Below, one piece after another: positions 45,917 to 56,850 of a stretch of 64,000 bases of DNA. Below the pieces are notes generated by a model. That model was not told the origin of the DNA. It searched no databases and was given only the letters and a program-made list of their open reading frames with translations. Source of the stretch: Archilochus colubris (taxonomy: Eukaryota > Chordata > Aves > Apodiformes > Trochilidae); assembly GCA_023079485.1 (NCBI GenBank), contig CM041108.1, positions 1,736,001-1,800,000 on the forward strand, in the 5' to 3' direction. Position 1 is the first letter of the stretch, and the number at the start of each line of letters is the position of its first letter. The position numbers were made by a program, and so were the translations under genes.

Positions 45917-46385
45917 AGGAGATATATGTCCACGAAAAAATGAGACAATCTCCTTCCTCAGTGATTGCTGGGAAGGTGGAAAATGTAAAGCTCTCCCAGG
46001 CCAAGCAGTGGCAGCCTGAAGCACACACAGCCCTCACCAGGCTCCCAAATATCCTGCTCCCACCTCAACAGAAGTCCCCAGGGCATCCCTTCCCAAAGGG
46101 AGGATGCTGGGGAGCTGCAGACCCAGCAGAACAGACACCCTGCCCAAAGGCATGCTGCTGCTTCCACACAAACCTGGCTTGTTCCTCCTGATCCCAGGGT
46201 TCTGCCTTCATTTGTTTAGGAGTAAGGATCCTGCCTCCCAAAAGAAGGGATAGGGCTGGATGAGGAGGGATGCTTGTGCGTGTCATGGATACAAGTGGCT
46301 TCTTTCCCAACACTCGCAGCATCCAGGGCTGAGTTTGTACCCAGGAGGTATCCATCCATCTGCAGGGCTATCAGGAGGATGGGAA

Positions 46386-46905
46386 ATCATAGAATTCCAG
46401 AATTGTCAGGGTTGGAAGGGACCTTAATCACCTAAGTCCAACTCTGCCATGGGCAGGGACACCTCCCACCAGCTCAGGTTGCTCAGAGCCCCATCCAGCC
46501 TGGCCTTAAAAACTTCCAGGGATGGATGGGGCTTCCACCACCTCTCTGGGCAACCTGTGCCAGTGTCTCAGCACCCTCATGGGGAAGAACTTCTTCCTAA
46601 AATCTAATCTGAACCTACCTCCAGTTTGAATCCATCCCCCCTGGTCATACCTCTACCTGAGATCCTAAAATGTCCCTTCCAGGCTTTTTTATAGCCCCTT
46701 CAGGTATTGGAAGGCCACATTAAGAACTCCTTGGGGTCTTCTCCTCTCCATCACCCCAACTCTCTCAGGATCTTCATAGCAGAGGTGTTCCAGCCCTCTG
46801 AGCATCCTGTATTAGGTGTTCCAGAACTGGATGCAGTACTCCAGGTGTGCTCCCACCAGAGCAGAGCAGAGGAGGAGAATGCTTCCAGTCCCACCACCAC
46901 TTGAT
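46386..46905 (-). mobile_element. CR1 LINE 3' end, older type
   Basis: The plus strand starts with ATCATAGAATTCCAGAATTG and GGGTTGGAAGGGACCTTAATC, the complement of a CR1 3' end. It continues through GGAAGAACTTCTTCCTAAAATC and CTGGATGCAGTACTCCAGG to about 46905. Stops and indels break the coding frame, and it differs from the 10713 type in its 3' UTR (a CCATGGGCAGGGACACCTCC block). That block is shared with the fragment at 60583, so both belong to another CR1 subfamily. Confidence 0.92.
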
Positions 46906-47069
46906 TTTTTTCAATAAAGTTCCTCTTTCAACCTTGGCCCCATCAAAAAGATGTGCCTGTTAAAACCAGATGTGCCAGAAGCATCAGCAGATCCCTGGTT
47001 GACTCCATCACTGCCCCACCTGATATTAAATAACTTTATCTCACATTGAGATGCTCATTTACAAAATAT
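46906..47069. other. Spacer between two oppositely oriented CR1 copies
   Basis: 164 bases of unique AT-rich sequence; nothing else seen. Confidence 0.6.
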
Positions 47070-48190
47070 TGTCTACCTGAACTTCAGCAAGGCCTTTGAC
47101 ACCGTCTCCCACAGCATCCTCCTGAAAAAGCTGTCAGCCCACAGCTTGGACAGGAGCACCCTGTGCTGGGTTAGGAACTGGCTGGAGGGCCGGGCCCAGA
47201 GAGTGGTGCTGAACGGGGCTGCATCAAAATGGCGGCTGTGGTGTCCCCCAGGGATCAGTGTTGGGCCTAGTTTTGTTTAATATCTTCATTGATGATTTAG
47301 ATGAGGGGATTGAGTCCATCATCAGCAAATTCACAGACGACACTAAGCTGGGGGGAAGTGTGGATCAGCTGGAAGGCAGGAGGGCTCTGCACAGGGACCT
47401 GGACAGACTGGAGAGTTGGGATGATCCCAATGGGATGAGGTTCAACAAGGCCAAGTGCCGGGTCCTGCACTTTGGCCACAACAACCCCATGGGGAGCTCC
47501 AGGCTGGGCACAGAGTGGCAGAAAGGGACCTGGGAGTCTGGATTGCCAGGAAGCTGAACATGAGCCAGCAGTGTGCCCAGGTGGCCAAGAAGGCCAATGG
47601 CATCCTGGGCTGGCTCAGGAACAGCGTGGCCAGCAGGTCCAGGGAAGGGATTCTGCCCCTGTGCTCAGCCCTGGTGAGGCCACAGCTTGAGTCCTGTGTC
47701 CAGTTCTGGGCCCCTCAGCTCAGGAAGGAGATTGAGGTGCTGGAGCAGGTCCAGAGAAGAGCAAGGAGGCTGTGAAGGGATCCAGAAGTCCTGTGAGGAA
47801 GGGCTGAGGGAGCTGGGGGTGTTGAGGCTGGAGAAGAGGAGGCTCAGGGGAGACCTCATCACTCTCTCCAACTCCCTGAAAGGAGGTTGGAGCCAGGGGT
47901 TGGGCTCTTTTCCCAGACAACTCTCAGCAAGACAAGAGGGCAGGGTCTCAAGTTGTGCCAGGGGAGGTTTAGGTTGGAGATGAGAAAGAATTTCTTTCTG
48001 GAGAGGGTGATCAGGCATTGGAATGGGCTGCCCAGGGAAGTAGTGGATTCTCCGTGTCTGGAGATCTTTCCAAAGAGCCTGGATGTGGCACTGAGTGCCA
48101 TGGGCTGGGAACCACGGGGGGAGTGGATCAAGGGTTGGACTTGATGATCTCTGAGGTCCCTTCCAACACAGTCGATTCCATGATTCTATG
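47070..48190 (+). mobile_element. CR1 LINE, 5'-truncated, frameshifted
   Basis: Starts at the reverse-transcriptase block A segment ([20 protein letters not shown]), with asparagine in place of the usual catalytic-site aspartate of YLDFSKAF. It passes an altered block B (a CAAAATGGCGGCTGTGG stretch replaces part of the usual sequence) and a TDD core ([11 protein letters not shown] instead of FADD), and ends in ATTCCATGATTCTATG. It shares with the CR1 at 28718 the 16-base loss after ACAGAGTGG and most other diagnostic bases. Two core catalytic positions are changed and the frame is broken, so it is a dead copy. Confidence 0.96.
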
Positions 48191-51100
48191 ATCACCCACT
48201 GCTGAGACCTCCTAAATTTCCTTCAGGGGTGGCTCTGGAATGTCAGTCTAGGAGAGGGCTCCCAAAGATGAGGTGAAATATGCTTTGCCAAAGTGTCAAA
48301 AATATTTCTAGCCAAACAGAAAATTGTCTCTCAAATCTGCTACTCCCTCCTCCTCAACCTGAGATGAATTTGTGGAAAGGAAGCAGATTTCTCCCTTTAA
48401 AATTGGCCAGTGCTGGGGTGAAGAGAGGATGAAGTGGGGAAAAAAAAATAGGAAAAGGGTGGGAAGCTGTGATCTGATCTGCTATTTAAAGCCCTAAGTG
48501 TTCCATTTGAAAAGCCTCACTAAATGTAACAGGAGCAGGATTCAGCTCCTAAATCATGAGAAGAAAAATGATGCCCTTTCCCATGCTGGTAGCATGTTAT
48601 CTTTTAAAGGCAAAGCAAAACAAAAGAGCTGTCTTCACATCTCAGCACCTTCCATCCAGAAGGATGCTCTGAGCTCCTTTGCCACTGCCCAGCTTGGGAA
48701 CCTGGCAGAGGCTTCACCACTCAGGACCAGATGGAGATTTTTCCCAGGAAAATGATGAACTGGTATTGCTGGTACCAACTTCATTGGAAGGGTAATTAAA
48801 TCCTGTATTAAAACACTGAGTGGAAACCAGCTTGGAGAGATCAGCTCCCTTTTTCCTGTCTTTCTGATAACAAAACCCTCTGGGTTCCCACCATGACAGC
48901 AGCTCTGAACAAGCCTCTTCCCAGATAAAAGCTTGGGATCCAAGCCATGCATCCTACCCCAAAAAGGAGGCTTTGGTTTGATCCCTATCTGCTCACCCTC
49001 TGAAGGCAGCACAGAAATATTGATCCAGAGTTGGGAATCCAGAGCCAGGAGCGAGTTAAAACACAGGTGGAATTTTAGGTGGTTGGGATGCATTTCCTTG
49101 GGCTGGAATTTAGGCAGAAATCCAAGACCAACACCCCCTCAGCTTCCCCTCTTGCAAATAGTGCTGAGGGCTCTTTAACCACCACGAGTGGTCTAAGCCT
49201 GGGTTAATGTCTTATCCATAAGTTATCCAGTATTTCCTTTTAAAGACAAAAATACTTGGAATACCTCTCTTTCTCTCTTCATCTTGCAGTTGTGGCAGCT
49301 ACAAAAAAAAAGAAAAGAAAAAAAAAAAAAGAGAAAAAGAGAATACAACCAAAAATGCAGCCTCTGCACTATTTCCATATGTGGCACTGAGAGTGGGAAG
49401 TGGCCATTCCATGAGTCCCACCTCCTAAAGGGAGAACTTTTCTGGGAACTCCAGTGGTCTCAAGTTTATAGTGGTGCTGATACCCACTGAGAGAAACAGC
49501 AGCCTCTTTGGTAGCCTCAGAGCTCAGCAAGGATGGGAAAAAAGGTTTCCTGGATTGCTGGACGTGTCTCAGAGTATCCCAGGTTGGGGTTTGGGATGGG
49601 CTCATCTCCTGGGAGCCTGAGCAGCAGCCTGGGGGCAGGTTACCAATGCAGTAATCTGATTTTTGCACCTAAACCAGCTCCCCATACATAGTGGGTGACC
49701 AGGCTACATCCTCATCCTAAACACCTTGGAAAACTGGGAATGACTAACCACAGGTCTGGCTCCATCCAACCTCTCCAGCTGGCCCAGGAAATTCTCTTCT
49801 TCCCATGGCAAATTTCGATTAACATTCCACACTCCTCCCCCCCTCTCTTCCTTCAAGCTTTTCAGACCTTTGTTGGGAAAAAAAAACAAACCAACCAAAG
49901 AACAGGGAAAAGCCAAAAGCATTTGTTTTATGGTAGCAGAGCTCCTTGGGAGGTTAATTCCCATGTAATGGATCTCATGGCTGGGGAGATCCAGAGAAAT
50001 CAAACAGGCAGAGGAGGCTGGAACCCCCTCTGGAGCTGGTTTAAAGGGAATCCTTTGCTACAGCTCAAGGACACAGCCTGGAATTGGGGCTCTTTGGGGC
50101 TTCCAAGGGTAACACTTTCCCAAGTTCCTAAGAGCCTTTAATCCAAAGGGGATTTAGGGCTTAATTCCTGCAGCCATTTGGGAAGGCATCCCAGGAGCCA
50201 TTCTCCCGTCTGTGTGCCTGGGATTTTGGGAACACCACAACCTCCTCCTTCTTTCTTCCCAGAATTAATCCACATGGATCTTTGCAGGTAACAAGGGTTG
50301 AGGTTGTGCTTAGATGGTTCCAGGTCCCCTTCTCTTTGATGGGAATTCCTCATGGCTGTGCTGGGAAGATGGAAAGGACACTGACAGGAGGAGCTTTCCA
50401 TCCACCCAGAGCATGGGCATCAACTCCATTTTCGGAAGAGCTCAAAGAAATCAGCAGGAAAGGAAACAAATGACGTGGGGTTTGACATCCTGTGCTTCAC
50501 TCAGTCCTGTAAAAACTAAATATATACCCTCAAATGTGCCTATAAATATATTTGCACACCCACAGGGAGCACAAAGGAGACTCCCTAAGTCTGGAAAAAA
50601 AGCTCAGTGAGCCCAGCTCTCCTGTCAGCATTTGGGAAAAAACATCAGGTGCAATGTTGGGTAAATTATAGCAGATAAGGCTTCACCCAAATTCCAGAGA
50701 ATTCACTGCAAAAGCCACCTCCAACCCCTCAAAATCCCATTTCTTCCCCCAGCTTCCCCTTTTTTCAGGCTTTACAGTTATTATGCTGGGACCTCACCTG
50801 CTCCAACACCCTCAGGGAGAGTTTTTCAAAGGCTCCTAAAAGCAAAATCACCCAAATCACAGCCCAAATCATGGCCAACATGAGCCCTTGCCATCTCAGC
50901 TACCAAATAACACTGAGGACAAGGGATGTAGAGCAGCTTAGCAGCAAAACCATGCCCAAGGAGGCATTTTCCCTGCCCTATTTTCCCATTTCTTGACAGG
51001 AATGGCAGCAGCTGCAGTAAAAGTGGAAAAGAAAGGGCTGGCTGAGAGCTCTTTGATCTCTTGGTAAAGTTGTCCTAAATGCCTGCCTGCATTTGGATGG

Positions 51101-54100
51101 AGGATCTGGGCCACTGCTTCATCTGTCAAGAAATATATTTTGGTTTTGTGAAAAATGTCAGGGAAAGGAAAAAGAAAAAAAAAAAATACAAAACCAAACC
51201 CAAACCAAAATATTGCCTTTGATATTTCTCTTTAAAAGGTTTCAAACTTCCTTTGAAAATAATATGCCAGGACCTTGCAAGAGGAGAAATACCCAGTCTG
51301 GACATTTCTAACAGAAAAACTTCTATTTGAAAAGAATTATTTTTTTTTCCCTAGGATCCCTCTCATCTTCTCTTCCTCCTCTCTCTGCTTGGACAGCAAA
51401 TTGTTTCCATCTCCAGATTAATGCATCCTCAGCCCAGATTCATTCCTCCAGCCTTGCCAGGTGCAGCCTGAGTTTTGCTGGGGATCCAGAAGATCCCACA
51501 GTTCCCCAGGGACCTTTCCCTACCTCTAATTCAGCACCAAACCCAAGGTAACTTGCTGGCTTTTCCAAGTTATCTCCCTCTTTCCTTAAATCCCCTCTGC
51601 AGCCCTTGTGTAGAACAGGGATACAAGAGGAGGAACCCACAGACATCTCTGGGGCTGGTGAAGAGGTAGAAAATTGGGAATTGATGATGGCAAATCCCAG
51701 GAGAGGGGCAGGAGCCCTGCTGGGATGATGCTCCTGAGCAAGGATGCTCATTTTATGTCAAAACTCAGCTAAAAGTGAAGCAGTTCCTCAAGTCAGGAGG
51801 TTGGGTGGAAAATACCTGGTCCATTTCTTCCTCCCCAACCAAACATCTCAATGTTCAGGTGATTTTTGCCTTGCACTTGGGGCAGAAAACCTGAGCTGGA
51901 GGTCAGGTCTCTGCTGGATCTCTCTTCAGGTGGCACTTTGGGCTTTGCCACTAAGTGCAAATTATTCTTGGGTCTTTATTATCTCCTGGAGCTCATGCTC
52001 AAGCCCCAGTTTTAACCTGACAGTGCCTTCAGGAGCTTAAAATCCATTAAGGAAGGTCTGCAGAGGTGTAATGCCTTCTCTGGTCCAGATTTGAGCTTCT
52101 TTCTGTTGCTTTTATCCTGCTCCAGTCCTGGACCCTTCCCAGACCCACAGCCACCCAAGGTTCCAAATCCAGCATCCTCAGTGGGATTCACTCAGGTTTC
52201 TGCAGCCACCTTAGCACCAAATCCCCTAAGGGAAAAAAAAAACCAAACCACAAGGCAGGGAGCTCTTCCCTAAGGAAAGAAAACTTCCCTCCAGTTTTCT
52301 ACCCTGCTGTGAGTCCTCCTGCTTTTTGGGTTTTTTGCTGTTTGTGCTCCCTGCCTCCTTCCCTTTCCTCAAAGTCACAGTCTTGCCTTGTTTTAGGAAC
52401 TCCAAGCAATAATTATGGCTGGTTTTTGGTATTTAATGACCATACCTTGCTCTTTTATCACCATTATCACACCCAGGCAGAACTCGGATGCTTTAAACCA
52501 AAGCAGGGTCCAGCCCGTTCTCCCCAGGCAGAGATGCTCAAGGGGACAAGAGGACAGAGATAAAGCAAGGAGTGAGGTTTTCCCACCAGGAAAACCAGGA
52601 GCCCTCAGCTCCCCAGGGCTCTGGGCTCTCCAGATGAATGGCACTATTGAGATGTCTGTTCCTAAACAAATCTCCAGCTCCGAATCGCAAGAGAAATGAA
52701 TTTTTTTTGGATGCCTCGAGTCACCAGTAAAAGTTTCCCTTGTTTTCATCTCCCCAGCCACAGCAGAATGCTCTCCTCCTGCCAGGCTAGGCAGAAAAAC
52801 AGGAAAAGGCCAGAAAAATCACCCCTAAAATAGGTGTGAAGCTTCTCACAGCTCCCCCTCCGCCAGCACCCAGGAAAATCCCTGATGTTTGGAGGCTGAA
52901 AAGGAGAAATGAAGGCAGGGGGAAGGCTGGACCTGGCATCCTGGCTACACCTGTATGGGGTTTCTGAGACCTCTTCAGACAGCACAACACAGGGGGAGTT
53001 CACGCTGGTTTCTGCAAATTGTTCCAAAAAGGAAACAATTTGGAAGGAGTAAAAATAAGCCCAGTTTTTTTCAGCTGACCTGGGCCACAGGTTTGGTTTC
53101 TCTCAGGGCTGGGATTTTTCTGCCTCCAAGCAGCTTGCCACTTCTGCAATTTTCACCTCCTAAATTTAGTTGAAAGAATCAGAATGGAAACAGGGAAGAG
53201 GGGGGGAAAAAAATTCCCACTAACAGGTCTTGATTCGATAAGGAACCCTTCAGATTTTTTCTTTTTTTTTTCTTTTTTACTAGCTGAGAAAAATCAACAG
53301 AATTATTTGGCCTGAGCCACAAGCACTTTCTTAATTATTAAGCTTTTAGGAACTGGCTGTAAACCACAGCAACCATTCTTCACACAGGTCAGGCTTTGTA
53401 TACCTGACCCAGGAAACCTGGCAGAAAGCAGAATTTAAGACTTCCTGAAAATTAAACCAAGCCAAATGTTTCAGCAGAGTCTGGGCACTCCAAACCTCCA
53501 AACCTGCAGCTGCTACCAGGGGGTTTTGCTCCAGGGCTGGAACTGATGGGATGAGGGCTACGACCTGGGATTTATTAAAGTGTTTGGATGGTGTTTTCCC
53601 GACAGGTTTTGTAGGGAAAAGCAGCTGGGATGGGGATGGTTTGGTCATCTTCATCCTCCCTGAGTTGGCTGCGGGAGGAGGCGGTGGCTCCGGTCCCTCC
53701 TCATCCAAAGCCCCAGGGTGTGGGAATTGGCAAAAGGGAAAAATTAGGGTGGATGTGGGTTGGTGATGATTTCAAGCAGGCGTGGGGCTGGGTGCTAATT
53801 CTGGGGGGTGTTGCTTAGAAGAAACCCACCCAAAATTACAATGAGATGGGGCAGAAGGTTCCAAAAAAGCCCCCGGAGCGAAACAGGGAGGGAACTATAA
53901 AGCAAAGTGCTCCTCACTGCTCAGCATCTTCCCCCAAATATTTAGAAAAAATTAGCACTCCAATAGTTTAAGGTAATGCCCACAACCAGGAGGATTTTCT
54001 GGTTTGGTTTTGTTTGGTTTTTTCACTTTTTTTATAGCCCTTCCTGCCCTCCAAGTGGGTTTCCCCAACCAGAGAAGATGCTAAAACATGGAATAGGTGT

Positions 54101-55936
54101 GAGCAAGCTGAGAAATAAAAGAACCAAATCCTCATGCCTAGGGTTTGAGGGGAGATTTGTAGCTGAACACAATAATTTTGTGGTTGAAATGGGGGAGGAG
54201 GGGGAATTAAGCAGGAGAAACTTGCAGTTTGGGTGAAAAGTAATTGAGTCTTTGGAGAGTTTTCAGAGAGAGAGAAAAAAAGCCAAATATAAACAAAAAA
54301 ACTGCTGTGGGTCAGCTTAATATTTTTCTCTGATTTCAAACAGTGTTTCATTTTGCTTTGATTCATTCTTTAAATTTAGGAGTTTATTCTTTTGGCTCAA
54401 GGAGAACATTTTCTTCTCTTTGCTTTGGTCAATTTCTGACAATCTCCTTTGCAGCAAGAAGGGTCAAAAGGGTTTATTTTGAAAAATGTCAAAGCAAAAC
54501 ATTTCTACCCTCAAAAAAAATGACCCCTTTCTGGCCAAAACATACTTGCCAAATTAGATTGGTATTTGTGAGTCATTTCTCCTCATTTTTCAGTGCATTT
54601 ACTATTTGTCACAAAAAGGAGAGGGGGAAAAAAAAAAGGGTTAACCTCCCTCTAATGAGAGCACATCTAGATTGGGCTCACATAAACATATTTTCTGGGG
54701 GAAAAAAAATGCATTGGCAAGATCTTTTACTTACTCTGCATTTGTTTCAGCATCCATCCCACAAAATTGGGTGTAAAATGGGGTGCAGAGATAAAATTCA
54801 GACACAGGCACCTCCCCACCTCCTTTCCTACACATATTTCTCCAGGAAGACTTAAGGAACCACAAGCCAGTCTTGGGGAACAAAGCAATGTGAGGAATCT
54901 ATTTCCAAATATATGTTTTTAGGTTTATTTAGGGTTTCGTTTTGCTTTATTTATCTAAAACCTTAAAAGGTTTTAAAAGGTGAGGCACGACAAATGGGGT
55001 TGTTCAGGGAGAAACACCATGCTGGCATCTCCCTCCCAAACCAAGCCAGCCCAGAACCTTAATACATTTATTATTCTTTTTTCCCCTCCTTTCCTCCACA
55101 TTACCCCCAAGAGCTCTTCCGCTTTAGGGAGACTTTCCCCACAAATTATTTGCCAGATGTCAACTTCAATAAACCTTCTGATCCCCTAAATCAGAGTCCT
55201 GTCACCTCCCATACCTTGGTCCCTGCCAGAGGGTTGGTTTTTTGTTTTATTTTTTTTGAAGTCTATGTTTCTGAAGAAGGAAAAAATAATGGTGAAAGCA
55301 ACAGCACTCAGAATTTAAGCACCACCAGCCTCCAGACTTCATAAGCCCCAAGTTTTCATGCTTGTCATCTCCAAATCTCCGTGGGCAGCTGCAGAGGATG
55401 AGCTCAGCCCCTGCTCCTTTGCATGGGAGAGCTGCAGCCCCAGACCTTTCTGCTCCAAAACCCCATTCCCTTCCCATCCATCCAACTCCAAAGCATTTTT
55501 TGGGAGCAAAGCTAAGCCCTCAGGAATAACCCATCTCTTCACACCAACCCAATGCTGCACAGGATGCTCCTGGCAAAGCCTCCACCTCACCCGGGTTTGT
55601 CCCTGGGATTTCCACTGTTCCCCAGTTGGAATAGTCCAGAAAAAGACCAAAACTGGGATAATCTGACATTCTGGGAAGGTGGGAAATGCCAGAGATCTAA
55701 TTGCAGCCCCAGACAATGCTCCACTGTCCGGCAGTCCCCAGATTCTGCTTTGCTCCATGGTTCTTTGAGGGAGCTTCCTCCCTTCAGGCTTATCTACAAA
55801 AATCCCTGCTTGGTCAGCTCAAAAAACACCCATTAAATCATTTTTCCCAGGGAAGATGGGGCTTTTATTTCAATGGGAAAAGCTCATTAAAAAAAGCCTC
55901 CACTTTTCTTGAAAGCGTTTGACTGGTTTTATTGGA
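48191..55936. other. Intergenic, no gene seen
   Basis: Unique sequence with poly-A stretches (49301-49332, 51172-51187) and poly-T stretches (about 53255-53279). AT-balanced stretches at 48770-48930 and 54340-54800 (the latter with an AP-1-type TGAGTCA at 54570) look different from the CCAGG/CTCC-rich background. No frame has recognisable protein similarity. Confidence 0.6.
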
Positions 55937-55985
55937 GAATCAGAGAGTCATTATGGTTGGAAAAGATCTTGAAGATCAAGTCCAA
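55937..55985 (-). mobile_element. CR1 3' tail fragment
   Basis: TCATTATGGTTGGAAAAGATC then TTGAAGATCAAGTCCAA is the complement of a CR1 3' end. It is followed by poly-A and lies 70 bases before another CR1. Confidence 0.6.
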
Positions 55986-56054
55986 AAAAAAAAAAAAAAA
56001 AGAAATAAAAAGATCAAAACATGAAAATTCAGAAATTCTATTTTTAGCAGCAAA

Positions 56055-56850
56055 TCATAGAATCATAGAATCCTTGGGGTTGGAAGGGACCTCGAAAGAT
56101 CATCTAGTCCAACCCCCCCTGCCAGAGCAGGGCCACCTAGAGTACATCGTGCAGGAACGTGTCCAGGTGGGTTTTGAATGTCTCCAGTGAAGGAGACTCC
56201 ACGACCCCCCTGGGCAGCCTGTTCCAGGGCTCTGTCACCCTTACAGGAAAAACATTTTTCTAGATATTCAACTTGAACCTCCTGTGCTCCAATTTACACC
56301 CATTACCCCTTGTCCTATCACTGGTCACCACTGAGAAGAGCCTAACTCCATCTCCTTGACACTCACCCCTTACATATTTGAAAACATTGATGAGCTCACC
56401 CCTCAGTCTCCTTTTCTCCAAACTAAAGAGACCCAGCTCCCTCAGCCTTTCCTCATAAGGGAGATGTTCCACTCCCTTAATCATCTTCGTAGCTCTGCGC
56501 TGGACTCTTTCAAGCACTTCCCTGTCCTTCTTGAACTGAGGGGCCCAGAACTGGACACAATACTCCAGGTGCGGCCTCACCAATGCAGAATAGAGGGGGA
56601 GGAGAACCTCTCTTGACCTACTAACCACACCCTTTCTAATGCACCCCAGGATGCCATTGGCCTTCTTGGCCACAAGGGCACATTGCTGGCTCATGGTCAT
56701 CCTCTTGTCTACCAGGACCCCCAGGTCTCTTTCACCTACACTGCTCTCCAGCAGGTCAGCCCCCAACCTATACTGGGACATCGGGTTGTTCTTCCCCAAA
56801 TGCAAAACTCTACACTTCTCCTTGTTGAATTTCATCAAATGGTTACAGAA
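56055..56850 (-). mobile_element. CR1 LINE, 5'-truncated, third subfamily
   Basis: The complement ends in ATTCTATGATTCTATG (plus strand CATAGAATCATAGAAT at 56056-56071). The minus frame at 56919-56260 is open for 219 codons, with [60 protein letters not shown] and [20 protein letters not shown]. It stops early (about 56260) and lacks the LDVALSAMV end. The 3' UTR block (CCCCCCTGCCAGAGCAGGGC) differs from both other CR1 types in the window. Confidence 0.95.

Larger units (their letters stand above)
44236..46385. other. Intergenic, no gene seen
   Basis: Contains a G-run cluster at 44830, poly-A near 45281-45302, an AAT run at 45704-45722 with AAAAT units after it, and an RFX-type X-box at 45903. 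No coding region is supported. Confidence 0.6.
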
